A stretch of DNA of 64,000 bases from Chrysopilus asiliformis (GCA_964034945.1 OZ035962.1:81861942-81925941); one strand, 5' to 3'. Positions 32,346-44,675 are shown, numbered from the stretch's first letter. A program made the numbers and translations. The notes: generated by a model from the letters alone, not told the origin.

Positions 32346-33590
32346 AAAGGCAGTGATGTAATTAAAGTCAATTTTTACACATTGATTCCAAATAGTGGTG
32401 AAAAAATAAAATTTTTTTGATATTGTGAAAAAATATTTTTTTTTTCACTTTTTGTGAGAGTTAAAAACATTGTTGCAGGAAAAATATCGCCAATTTATTT
32501 GCGGTCAATTAAATATGATAATTAACTCTATGATAATATTTGCATACATCATATTTTGTAACCTGGATTTCAGGTTTCATCCCCCCGTTATTAATTTAAG
32601 GTATGATGAAGCATTTAGCAAGACAGCATTATTCAAAGATTATCGTTTTTTTAAGTTTCAAAAATTGAAGGACACCAAATTTCCACTAAAATTCTTCTCA
32701 CTTCCCCTTTTTCTGTGTGTGTCTCTTGATTTAATCCTGTTTGGCAAATATGATGTCTGGTTGAAGGATATCCAAGTAGAAAATTGTTTAACTTATGGGA
32801 AATGATTAATACTTGCTCTTAACAATTCCTTATATATGCGCCTTTAAGATAGTACCAAGTTGTGACTGGAGAAGGTGGCTTAATTTTGGGATTTCTGACA
32901 AACTTTTACTTACAACTTCTTCGATGGCACCAAGAAAATCCGATACTTAGAAAATAAGTTTATATGGACAATGGACATGTATGGAATAACATTCAAGTTT
33001 ATGCAACATACGATATTTAAAATATGTTTGGATGAAAAGATAAAGGATGTGGTTTAATGACATTTAAAGGTTTAAAAAGATAAATGGCATTAACTATCAA
33101 CCATCCATCATTTAAGTTTTATTTATCTAGTTTTAAGGGGATCTCTATAAAATCTAAAATCTGCATAATTTTTGCCTTTCGCCTTTTATGCCCCCTTTCC
33201 TCTTCGTCAGATTTTTTTTGCGATTTTTATTTTGGGGGATTAATACTATCGTCACACTACCTTCCTTTTCTCCAAAATTGTCACGTATTTTTTGGTTGTT
33301 CCTGAAATGTTTTAGTTTGACAACAGAATATGAAGATAAAAGTCAAGATTTCGATTTAATTAATTTTTTCTAGCTAATTATAAGCAATACAGAAATGAAA
33401 AGTTTTTCCTTTCTTATACGAAGTATAATAAAGTATGGTATTCATGAAAAATTTCCACCTCTTAATTTACCGTGGGTTAAAATTGGATTGCAAGATTTGA
33501 CCCTGACAGATAAAAACGCAAACAAATACGAAGACAAGCTAAATAAAAGCTTTTAAAAAACACTTGAACTATGCCAACAATCCTAAAAAA

Positions 33591-34702
33591 AGAAGGTGTC
33601 TGTCTCGTAGAGACGGCCAGAAGACGTGGTCGCCATTAGGTATTTAACGATCGCCATTAGGTATTTAAGTAAGAAATTTTAGTGAAAAGAAAATTAAGGA
33701 AACAAATTTTTATTGAAAAATAATTTTATTTATAATTGGTTTATGATAAGAGAAGTATGAAATAAATATCATACATATAGTGTTCAAAACGTTCCCATTT
33801 CTGGTCTTTCGTTCTGCCCCTTAAGGTAGAAATACACGACGAGAGACTTCGGTCTCTTAGACCAAAAATTTCGCCTCTGCATACAAAAAGACCTGTGTCA
33901 AGTTGACACAGGTCTTTTTGTATGCAGAGGCGAAATTTTTGGTCTAAGAGACCAAAGTCTCTCGTCGTGTATTTCTACCTTAAGGAGGCATTGAAATCAA
34001 TGGAAAATAAAAATTCAGCATTTCAGTAAACCCCCCAAAGAACGAGAACGAAATTATGGTTTTTATGTTCTTTCTCTTAAGATCTTTACATTGGCGTTTT
34101 TTTACGTTCTTTGAGAACATAACTTTAATGCTGGGAGCGAAATATCGCTCTCTTACTAATGAAATACATACTTATCTATGTGTGTGAATCATACCCAACA
34201 GCCATCGCTCGAGGTTTTCATTCATTTTTATGCGAGACCCACAAACCGCTTTGAACAAGAAGCGAAAACTTAAATAGAAATAATTTTCGTTCCCAGGAAA
34301 GAGACTCGGAAGCCACAGCAAACGCTGTTGCCGTTAAGAGCGAAACTTTTAAGAGCGAAAAGAACGAAATAACATGAGATTCAATAGATCAGATTCAATA
34401 CACACAAAGGAGCATAAAAAGAGTATAAATGTGAAATCTGTACTACAAGCAGCAAACACAGCATAACAGCGGCAGTGAAAATTTAAATTTTGCTTTTTAA
34501 AAAAATAATTGAACATAGTTTAACATAACAAAATACCCTAAACAATGCTTTAACGTAGGCCGCATTTTATAACACAGTTTCTGTTGGGATATCACCACAA
34601 ACTATCGAGTATCATCGATTGCAAATTTGTTATCATGGCAGCAAGCCGATTTTCTAATTTGTACCCCCATAACCAAAATCCAAGACGTATCCACGTCAAA
34701 AA
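33591..34702. mobile_element. Block-2-specific insert of about 1.1 kb
   Basis: Block 1 reads AACAATCCTAAAAAAATGATG continuously near 28440-28460. In block 2 the same flanks are separated by this sequence. It contains a perfect-looking palindrome at 33819-33985 and several AAGAGCGAAA motifs near 34335. Boundaries fall in A-runs, so the target duplication is uncertain. No transposase ORF is seen. Confidence 0.65.
33819..33985. repeat. 167-bp palindrome, TTAA at both ends
   Basis: The two halves are inverted copies with one mismatch, centred on GTCAAGTTGAC at 33895-33905. Each end carries TTAA next to GGTAGAAATACACGACGAGA. Probably a hairpin MITE. Transcribed, it would form a long stem. Confidence 0.85.
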
Positions 34703-34904
34703 ATGATGAAATATGCAAATACATATAAAAAATGTCGAGATATGCAAATTCAAATGCAAATATCCATTTGCAAATATCGATATAATCATAAGGCTGAAAA
34801 TCATAATTAAAGCTAAGAAATTGACTGAAATATCTGTAATCAACATATTTGAGAAACAAAAATAAAAAAACACTTTAGTATCGTCGAAAATTTTCATATC
34901 TTAA

Positions 34905-35456
34905 TTTTTATACCCGTATGGTGAAACCAAAGGGTATATTAACTTTGCCTTACCGTTTGTAGCGCCAAGATCCCGTCATCACACACAAAAATGAATTACA
35001 TCAGTGTGTTTAGAATGATTTAAAAAAAATGAATTTTGGATGTCCGTCCGTCTGTCTGTCCGTCTGTGGCGCGGATTGCGGGCGCACGGATTGAGCTACA
35101 GACTTGAAATTTGGCACAGGTCCGTTTTTCGTAAAATGCGAGGCTAAGTCGTTAATGGGCAAAAATGGACCATTAGGGGGGGGGGGTACCCCCCATAGGA
35201 ACGAAAACGGTTTTTGCGAATATCTCGAAAACGGTGCATCTTATCAGAAAAGTGCAAGAACAAAAGTTATTTAGGATATGATTCTACATAAAACTCTCAT
35301 ACATCAAAATCCGATTGGAATAAATTTTAAAAAATCTTATTGGAAAGTTTGACTTCAAAGTGGAATTATGGTACAACTGTTCAAATTTTGATACGAATAT
35401 CACCATACGGGTCTCCAATGATTGCCAGATATGCAATTATAGCTTTTGTTATGTTT
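34905..35456 (-). repeat. Repeat A, near full-length copy
   Basis: TTTTTATACCCGTATGGTG to TTATAGCTTTTGTTATG, with a short GTCY array at 35041-35068 and a GGGGGGGGGGTACCCCCC tract near 35178. It separates duplicated blocks 2 and 3. Confidence 0.8.
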
Positions 35457-36394
35457 TACACTCTATTTAAGAGTTATATTATTAGACGTTTGTAACGCTT
35501 CGAACTAATCCACCGACAAAAAAATGAAGTTACACCAGATTGTTTGAGATGATAAAATATTGGGACCTGTTTGTTCCTCACTGAACTCGAAGGAATTTTG
35601 ACAGAGACTTGAAATTTTGCATTGATGATTTTCTTGTAAAATGTTCTTGAAAGGGCAAAATTTGGCCATTCCTCCTCCACTCCCCCATACAAAAAAAAAA
35701 CAGTTTTTTCTTCAATTTTCTTTAAAATCGTGTATTGTATCGAAAAATGTACACAGACTAAATGTGTTTGGAATGTTATTCCACATCACTCTTCTACACA
35801 TCAAAATCCAATTAGTACACTATAAACTTGCCCCTCCTTCATACAAATAAAAATTTGGTCTGTCCTCATATAGTGTTGACGATTGCTCCCTGGATATTGT
35901 AGTTTTTTTTAAGTTTTCAATACTACTTTACAACAAAAATTAATTTGACGCCGTGTTTTAAGTCTGCGTCAAAGATACTTCCACTATTATTAAATATTCG
36001 ATTTGCTGTTGTATCAATTTAAAAATTTAAAAAAAAATGAAGATCACATTTACCCAGAGATAGTTACGATTGATTCTGAAATATCTTTGGAAACTTTAAA
36101 AAAACATACACCAAATATTCCGCCCACGCCACGAAATATTTTGCTGAAATCTAAATAACATTTTTGTTGATCAATATGACCTTATTATGCTAATTCTAAT
36201 CATTGTGCAGATTAAGTAAAACTAGCAAAAATTTGTGGTTTCTAAATATATAGATTCCGTGTTGATCTTTAGTGAAGCTATCTAAGGTCAAGAACGTAAG
36301 ATTTACCGAAAAGTCCGCATGAAGTACTTTACATGATGTATTTTAAAATTTTCAAAAAATATTAAAATTATAAATTACAACCGCATTATGAATT

Positions 36395-36830
36395 ATGTTG
36401 TGTTTATAATTTAACTTTTTCGATACGACGTATCGACGAAAATTGCAAAAAACGGGGGGGGAGGGGGGGAGGGGGGGAAGGAGTTGTTCGATTTCGTCCG
36501 TTAACGAACTTGACCTCCCAATTTACGAAAAAAAAAAACGGTTGTACCAAATTTCAAGTCTTTAGCCTAATCCTTCTCAAGCTATCGTGTCTACGGACGG
36601 AGAGATGGACAGACAGACGCACAGACAGACGCACAGACAGACGGACAGACAGACGGACAGACAGACGGACGGACAGACGCACAGACAGACGGACACGCAA
36701 AAAATCAAGTCGACTAATCAATCTAAACACTTAAAATTAATTTGTTTGTGCGACGATTAATTTTATGCGTTACAAGTGGTACAGCAAATCTATTATACCC
36801 TCAATTTATGGTTTCACCATATAGGGTATA
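36395..36830 (+). repeat. Repeat B with GTCY array at 36596-36695 and a G-rich tract
   Basis: The block 3 copy has an added G-run region (36455-36480: GGGGGGGGAGGGGGGGAGG) that could form a G-quadruplex. Its microsatellite contains GCAC variants absent from block 2. Confidence 0.75.
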
Positions 36831-37105
36831 TACATTTAATAACACAGAAATGTAATGAATTTTTTTATGAAACGAAACAAACACGTTTTTTCAAACATAT
36901 TCTGAAAATTTCACAGTATGAAAAAATGTAAGAAAATTCAAAGTTTTGATAACCGATATAAATATATAGGATGTGTTCATGTAGAGTATAAAAAACATTG
37001 CCGAGAAAGCATATAAAAAGGCGATATTTTGAAACCTGGATTAGTTCAATTTTATTCGACTTTGTGAAACTATTGAGCAAATATTTATTATTAATTTTTT
37101 TCAAA

Positions 37106-37522
37106 ATGAAAGTCACAGTTTTATTGGCCCTCTTCACAATTTGTATTGCAATCAATTATAGTGGTATGTAAAATTGTTTGTGAAGATTTCTAAAAAAAAT
37201 AGCATAAACTGAAGTGGGATTTTTTATTTAAAAAAAAAGATGCTGTGAGGTCTTGCACTGAGGAAGGTCACACTTGGCCAGTCGATACCATTTTCACGAT
37301 ACCTGGAACTTGTACTGGAATTACGTGCACTGAAGAAGATGGCGAGCTGAAAAGTGGACGAATTTAGTAAGAAATATTCATATATTCAAGAAAACTATAT
37401 TACTTTAAAAAATATTTTTTAATAGCTGCGGATTGCTCCAAGCCGATCCAAAATGTGAACTGGTCGGTGAGGATTACACCAAAAATTATCCTGACTGCTG
37501 TGCCCGTCTCAAATGTGATTAA
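37106..37522 (+). CDS. SVWC secreted protein, gene 3
   Basis: Exons 37106-37163, 37240-37366 and 37426-37522 give 93 residues, identical to gene 2. Signal peptide and eight-cysteine SVWC domain are intact. TATAAAAAGG lies at 37012 and AATAAA at 37581-37586, so it looks functional. Identity of exons and introns with gene 2 points to very recent duplication or gene conversion. An assembly artefact is unlikely, because the flanking microsatellites and the downstream DNA differ. Confidence 0.87.
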
Positions 37523-38250
37523 AAAGGCAGTGATGTAATTAAAGTCAATTTTTACACATTGATTCCAAATAGTGGTGAAAAATAAAATTTTTTTGATATT
37601 GTGAAAAAATATATTTTTTTTTCACTTTTTGTTAGAGTTAAAAACATTGTTGCAGGAAAAATATCGTCAATTTATTTGCGGTCAATTAAATATGATAATT
37701 AACACGTTAACGGTTATGAATATTTGCATACATCATATTTTGAAACCTGGATTTCAGGTTTCATCCTCCCGTTATTAATTTAAGGGATGATGAAGCATTT
37801 AGCAAGACAGCATTATTCTAAGATTATCTTTTTTTAAGTTTCAAAAATTGAAGGGCACCAAATTTCCACTAAAATTCTTCTCACTTCCCTTTTTCTGTGT
37901 GTGTGTCTCATGATTTAATCCTGTTTGGCAAATATGATGTCTGGTTGAAGGATATCCAAGTAGAAAATTGTTTAACTTATGGGAAATGATTAATACTTGC
38001 TCTTAACAATTCCTTATATATGCGCCTTTAAGATAGTACCAAGTTGTGACTGGAGTAGGTGGCTTAATTTTGGGATTTCCAACAAACTTTTACTTACAAC
38101 TTCTTCGATGGCACCAAGAAAATCCGCTACTCAGAGGATAAGTTTATATGGACATGTATGGAAGAGCATTTAAAGTTATACAAAATACGATATTTTAATA
38201 ACGCTTGGTTGAAAAGATAAATGATGAGATTTAATGACATTTTAAGAAGT

Positions 38251-39050
38251 TCTTTCAAACTTCTTAATTCTTTCAAACAAGCAGGGAAAAATTTACATTA
38301 TTTCATTTTTTTTTGCTCATATATCAAGAACTTTCAGATTAATAACAGTTATTTTTATTTTCGCAATGAGTTTAAAATAAGTTAACATACTTTTCACCCC
38401 TATTTTCTGAGAAATAGAAATACTTACACTCGATAGCTTTTTTTATCATCTGTTTAAAAATGGTCGAATATGTATAAAAAATTACATTTGCCTGAAGTTC
38501 GAACCGCAGCCCTTGATAGAGGGGCTGTCGCCACATGACGAAACTAGTAAAAAATTAGTACAAATGATAAAACAAAATGCTCTAATGTATTTTGTAAAAG
38601 TGTTCAGTTTAATTTTTCAATTAATTCGATGACATCTAAGAAAGTAAACAGTGACTCTACAAAATCTGAATGGTAGTTAATTTTCACTTTGCAAGTGTCT
38701 CTTAAGAACTTAATTAATATCCTTCTATCTTTCTGATTCAGTCTTAATTAATTTCTGTCATCGACTTAATTTCCTTCACATAAGACGACTATTATTCGTA
38801 TTTTTGTTTCAAGTAGAAATTACGCGATTCTGATAAGAAAATTCACCATCGTACAACATTTAGTAGCTACAAAATGTGTGAACAGCTTAATAATAATTTA
38901 TAGTAGAAATCGTCTATGTCAGTTTCAATGATAAAAGCTGAAATCAAATTATAGAATGAATAACCAGTGAATTTCGTATTACATGAAATGTGTTAAATTA
39001 TGTTAGTGTGGTTCGTAATAAGTATGTGGTTCGAATTTTTGATGTATGGT
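38251..39050. other. Stretch without a recognised feature
   Basis: AT-rich, single-copy looking. No gene, repeat or inverted repeat that I can support. Confidence 0.4.
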
Positions 39051-39054
39051 TCTA

Positions 39055-39899
39055 AAGGTAAGTGCACACGATATGATCACTGTTCATATTTCTGAACATA
39101 CGCATATGTTGCTTATAAGCTTCAAATGCTCATATGTTCATACAATATATGAAAGGTGTTCACACGATATGAACATTTTGTCCCAAAGCTTCAAATTTTT
39201 AGGTGTGTTCATATGTGCTCAAATGCATTGTGTTCATATTTTTCTGCGCGTATGAACCACTGTTCAGACGATATGAACGTTTTGTTCAAATTACAGATAT
39301 GAACAATTTTTAAGAACATTTGAGCACACAACACAACAAATTACAAAACTGTCGAAAACTTTTTTTTGTGTTATATGCCAGGAGCTTGAAGGCGAAGACC
39401 AAACTGGTCCGTGTTTTAAAGTCCATGAACAGAAAAGTTCAAATTCGAATCGAATTATTTTACCCTGAGTGGGATTTGAACCACTGCTCATTGGATCACA
39501 AGGCAAGTACTTAACTGACTGAGCCATCCACGCCACAAATCTAAAACCTACTAGACCCAAATAAAAACGAGAAAACATCAATTTACGTACAAATTTTACT
39601 CAAAATTTTACATTTGAACATGTTGAAAACTTAGCCCATGTTCAAATGTGACAGTGTGTTCATATCTGTGATCATACGTCCGAATTTTACAAACTGGGTT
39701 CATACCGTCCCAAAATAGTGTTCACACGGTATGAACAGGTCGTGCTCATACGTTTTCTCACGGCATGTTCAAATGTGTTCATATGCCTTGTGTTCATACG
39801 TATGAACACAAAAATATGGTGTTCAGACGATATGAACACGTTTGGGACACTTTTTTGCTCAAAAATATGAACAGTGATCATATCGTGTGCACTTAACTT
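39055..39899. mobile_element. MITE, 845 bp, TA-flanked, with a SINE-like insert
   Basis: AAGTGCACACGATATGATCA and its exact inverse near the right end form arms of at least 34 bp. TA flanks both sides (39053-39054, 39900-39901). GTTCATA, GAACATA and GTTCACACG motifs recur throughout both halves. The centre (39320-39545) is a tRNA-derived sequence on the minus strand. Confidence 0.75.
39320..39545 (-). mobile_element. tRNA-derived SINE-like sequence
   Basis: On the minus strand TGGCTCAGTCAG (39515-39526) fits the RNA polymerase III A box and GGTTCAAATCC (39472-39482) fits the B box, about 33 bases apart as in tRNAs. A unique body of roughly 150 bases follows. Cloverleaf pairing is only partial, so this is not a functional tRNA gene. 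The ends are uncertain. Confidence 0.5.
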
Positions 39900-39901
39900 T
39901 A

Positions 39902-41402
39902 GGACGCAAATCCTTTTCACAAGCTTTTAGTTTCAATCGTTTGTTTGTTAGGGTCAAATCTTGTGATCTAATTTTTACCCACTTCCGCTTATGCGATTGA
40001 ATTGAAATTTTGCACACAAACGTAACACCGATGGCAATGCAATATGTGTGTATGCATGTAACATAAAACCAAAATGGCGGTTGGCGGACGCTATTCTTTC
40101 CAAATCCAACTAACAAAATACCCATCATGTGGGGTCATACATCAAAAAGTTTCCGATAAGGTTTGCCAGCTGCAGTCAATTTGTTAGCCAAGTGAACTTT
40201 CGCCATACTCTGGGGAATAAAGTTCTCCTGCAGTTGGTGATAGGAATTCACAATTATTTACAATGTTTTACAGCTACTGCAGGTGAAGTTTCAGCAACCA
40301 CAGGAAAACACTTCCCTCTGGAGCTCAATGAACGCAATGCGAACGCAACTGCAACGCTGTGAACTGTCACGCAGCGCAACATTTAAGCGGCAGAGCCCAA
40401 TGGCATGTCGTGAAGTAGTACAAGTGACATAATATAAAGTGGGTTCCAGACATTACACCGTCTGTGCCGCAGCCAGAAATGAAGTATTCCCTGTCCCAGT
40501 TGTATTAGCCCTACAATAGCTATAAGCTTTACTTTTCCAGTTAAACATATACCGCTCATAGTTGAACAAAATGGATCCAATTGACTTACACAGGTGAACT
40601 GTTCACCTGTGGAAGTCGATTTATTGAAAATTTTTCCATGTTATTTTCAATAAAAAAAATTAAAATGTTACCAAGCAAGCTTTTCGATGGGTCTGATGGA
40701 CTTGATCGACAAATACTGAACTCAGCGTGAACTAGCCTTATATACTCCGCGTTCACAAAACATAAGGAAACTTAGCCGGCACTAGCTAAAATAGTCCTGC
40801 AGCGGGCATAAAACATTTACTCGATTTCTCTCAGTGCATCTTGTGAGGTCTTTAGCAAAAGAATTTTGAGATAAAAAACTCAGAAAAAAAACTGATGGGA
40901 TGAAAAAAAATAAAAAAAAAAAACAAGCTTTCAACGTGTACTAACAGTTTAAAAAATAATAATTTTGCGTTGGGATTTGATCTTAAAGATTAAGGCAAGA
41001 TAAAAGTTAAAACGCAAAAACTCTCAATGCATTTATCTTGGTTTTATTTTTTGTGTCAAATCCCTACTTGTTTGTTTAAATTTTGACTACACTTTAAAAC
41101 CTTATTATTTAAAAAAAAAAATATGATTTAAAAAAAAGATTTTTCTAAAAGTAGACCCACTTTTTATAATATACTTTATAAAAGTTTTACTGTAATTATT
41201 TCAGGTGTAGTAAAGACGTTTTTGGTTGGTTTATTCAATTGTGTTTCTTAGTCAATCTTTTATTTTGACTAATTATAAATGTTTCAAATATTTTTTTTCA
41301 TTTTAAAAAAAGTTGTTCGATGAGTCGACCAACCCCGTGTCTGGGGCTTGTTGACTCTGTGAACAGGGTTATTTGACTCTATACTTTTTATGAGGAAAAT
41401 GT
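39902..41402. other. Stretch without a gene; repeat E fragment at its left
   Basis: About 39905-40130 resembles dispersed repeat E on the minus strand. A CACAGGTGAACTGTTCACCTGTG hairpin lies near 40590. Otherwise no supported feature. Confidence 0.4.
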
Positions 41403-41410
41403 GTTGGAAC

Positions 41411-44400
41411 CAGTGTTGTGCCGGTTTTTTACGTAAAGTAATTTACCTAGTTTTTTACGCGTAAAAAATTACGCGTAAAAAACCTCAATTTTAACGTAAA
41501 AAACGTAAAAAACGTAAAAAACGTATAAAAACTGTAAAAAACCTAAAACATTGATGATAAAGTTTTATATCGTAGCCAGTCACTAAATATAGTAATTATT
41601 CGTCAATAAATCATCTTAGAACAATAAAAAGGTTAATAGTCTTCAGCAAACACAGAAAAGTATTCAAAAGCATTTCCTCTTGAAAGTGAAAAAGATTTTA
41701 AACTCGGAGTTCAAAAACTGTTTATATCCTTTCATTACATTACGTCCGCCTACTCATTTTAACGTTAATTAATGTGAATAATGTGGAGAGATTTGCGACA
41801 TATGGGCTATTTTAACCCTTTGTTGCAGTGTTGTTGTACAACACCTTTTCTAATTCAGTTTTTTAATATTATAACATATATGTCATGCCCTTATATTGAC
41901 TAAATTCATTTCGTAAGTATCCTAGGACATCAATTGTTATGAAAAAAAGTAATATGCGCCTTTTTTTATAATTACTGCATTTTATAAATAAATAAAGAGC
42001 AAAAAAGTATTGCAGATTAAATGTAACTGTGGCAAATCTATTACAGTTAAAAAATCGGTAATTAGCTTTATAAAGGTTTTTGGGGTCGCTAATTACGAAT
42101 CTGAAGTCAAAACTTCAAATTTCAAAATGGCGGATCCAATATGTGTTGCGGCCACAAAATTTCACTAATTATTTTATATAAAGAAAAAAAAAATATCACA
42201 GACTTTCACATCACCCTAATTGCAGATCGAAGACAATTACCTCGCATTCGATCTCCCACGCTTTGCCTTCCACCTATAAGAGGAAAACCAGTTCAGCTGG
42301 TCCGTTAACGTTTGATTTCGTATCAGGAGTCAAGTGTTCCTTTTCTTTTCTGTTTGTTCAGTTTTCGTTCGGCTGTGATTAAAATAAAACGGAGTTCAAA
42401 GAAAAAACTCCATTCGTGTCCTCTAGCCACTGGGCTTTCTTTTTTTTGATTAACGCGAAAGAGAGGAAAATTCTAAGTCATTTTTTTTGTGAAGTTTGGG
42501 ATTTCCCAAAATTTTAAAAAAGTTCAGTGCCGAACGAGAAAAACTCAGCCTGGTTGCAGAATTGGATAAAGGATTTTTCCTGAAAATATTTTTTTACACG
42601 TTTTGGATAACCCCCATAGAGGTAAATTCTTTTTCTTTCGGTCGCGTATAGAAAACGCTCAAATTTTATGTGGATAGTGTTCCTAAACATGCTCCCTGTT
42701 ATTTTAGGGGTTATTTTGCATAATATTTTTGTGCACATTTTGAATTTTCACCCACGGTGAGGAAAATTTTAAACACGTGATTCTAGACGTGGTTTTTCCA
42801 ACGAATCGGACACGTTTTCTCCGAAAGAAAGATTGCCAAAGATTCTTCGAACACGTCTTTTCGAATAAATCAACGAATCCACAGAGAAATCGCATCATTT
42901 TCATAGATTTTTTTGGATTTTCCTGCCGGCGTGGTAGAAGAGGCCACATGGCCGCCCACATGCAGAAATCCACCCACATGGTCAACCGCCTGGAACATTC
43001 CAGTGGTTCAACTAATCCCAAATTAAGACGCTAAACTATGATCTTCGATTAAGCAGCAATCATCAACTAACAAATATTTTAATTCCGTCTAATTAATGTT
43101 AAAGTGCATTGAAATTATCAACTTTTTTGTCAAGTCACACAGGAAAATATTCATCGAGCAAGCGACAGATCTGCCGGCTGCATCGACGATTATAAAGGAA
43201 AATCTAAGGTATTTATGTAAAATTACGCTAAAATTTGGATGCACTTAATTCTACCCTTAATTTATAAGTTAAATTATATTAAAATTTACTTAGTTTTAAC
43301 TTAACCCTAAAATTTGTCTTAACTTTACCTTATTCTAATGAGTTAAAAATTACTTAACCTAATTTTCTAAATTTTCATAAAAACGTGGATTTTCTTAATT
43401 TCTATATTAAATTATATTATAAACTAATACTACGTAAATCTAATTAATGCTAAGAATTATTATTATACGCTAATCTAACTTATTTGAATTATGCTATATT
43501 ATGTTGCGAAATCTTTTTTCGATATTTTCAACATTTTTGAGTTACACATTTGGTGAAATTTTTCATTGTTCATTTTACATTCTTTTTTTTTAATAAAATC
43601 CAGTTGAATTTGTTTATGATAAATTCAGTCGTTTTCATAATTCCGCAATGAGCGAATAGATCAGAAAGGTCACCAACTCCAACACATCCTTATGCTACAT
43701 TAGTTCATTAGGGAGCTTTCGGAAGAAATTAAGATGCGGTATACCGTAAGCTAAAGGTAGGGAAGGGTTAGGCATATTAACACCACTATGCTTATTCGTA
43801 TCGGGAAAATCATCTGAAACACGGTCAACCTAAAAAGAAAACTCGGTAATCATGTACAGCAAGGCACACACTTTTTGTGGGGAGCAGAGGTGCGGACTGT
43901 ATGCAAGATCCCCGCCCCATCCGCGAGCTGGCTGGTTTTGTGTGCCGCATTCAGTCCCTCTCCAAAAAGATTAAGTCTATGATTCAGATCATAAGGGAAA
44001 TTGCTCCTTTTTAACATATGGCGGTCAAAAAAGATAAAATTACGTACTAGTTTTCAGCGTAATCTAATGAATTTTATCTTTTTTGACCGCCATATTGGAT
44101 CCGCCATTTTGATTTTTGAAGTTTTGACTTAAGATTCGTAATCAGCGACCCCAAAAACCCTCGGATACCAAAAACCGTGAAAATTAATTCCATAGAAAAA
44201 TGTATGCATGAAAGGGTTAAAGAAACATATTTGGACTAGTTCTTGCAACAACAAGCGTAATTTTAAAGTTTGCATCAAAAAATCGTTTTTAAACACAAGG
44301 AGACTCATTCCGAAGGCGGAAATTGAAACAAAACTGGAAAAAGGGAAAAGAAATTTTAAAAACTGGAAAAATTCCATTCAAACAACTGTTCTAATTTGAG

Positions 44401-44657
44401 TTAATAGACTGTCCTACTTAGTAGTACGGTTTATTAAGTGCTGATGTCCACTCTCTATATTATAGGATCTCTAATAAAATGCTGAGAAAAACAGACTGTC
44501 ATACTTTGTAGGAACTGCGATGTCCCATTTTTTAGGTTTTTTACTATTTTTTACGTTTTTTACGGTTTTTTACGTTTTTACCAGTTTTTTACGTTTTTTA
44601 CGTTTTTTACGTGAAAAATGTAAAAAACTGTTTTTTACGCCGTTTTGCCCAACACTG
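41411..44657. mobile_element. hAT-type element, 3.25 kb, 8-bp target duplication
   Basis: CAGTGTTGTGCC at 41411 and GCCCAACACTG ending at 44657 are inverted. GTTGGAAC is duplicated exactly (41403-41410, 44658-44665). Both subterminal regions (41435-41545, 44525-44645) are arrays of TTTTTTACG/ACGTAAAAAA motifs pointing inwards from each end. No transposase is seen. A piggyBac-like element is nested at 41816-44216. Confidence 0.85.
41816..44216. mobile_element. piggyBac-like element, 2.4 kb, nested in hAT
   Basis: TTAA (41812-41815) precedes CCCTTTGTTGCAGTG, and CATGAAAGGG precedes TTAA (44217-44220). A subterminal inverted repeat of about 60 bp (GGTCGCTAATTACGAATCTG at about 42086, its complement near 44145) lies inside both ends. 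No transposase frame is present; the interior is AT-rich with a TATA-like CTATAAGAGG near 42275 and an AATAAA near 42383. Probably non-autonomous. Confidence 0.7.
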
Positions 44658-44675
44658 GTTGGAACTAATTAACAA

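Larger units (their letters stand above)
30339..34904. repeat. Duplicated block 2 (contains SVWC gene 2)
   Basis: From CACTCTATTTAAGAGTTATA to TTTTCATATCTTAA. Its first half is nearly identical to 35458-38250 (block 3) and its second half matches block 1. It carries repeat B (31265-31662), SVWC gene 2 and a unique 1.1-kb insert. Confidence 0.85.
35458..38250. repeat. Duplicated block 3 (contains SVWC gene 3)
   Basis: Starts with the same CACTCTATTTAAGAGTTATA as block 2 and stays nearly identical through the gene. It diverges after about 38140 and stops matching near 38250. Block 3 lacks the far downstream part found in blocks 1 and 2. Confidence 0.85.

Noticed and set aside
39465..39540. Functional tRNA gene on the minus strand
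   Set aside because: A and B boxes fit, but the anticodon stem and acceptor pairing are poor; SINE-like origin is more likely.
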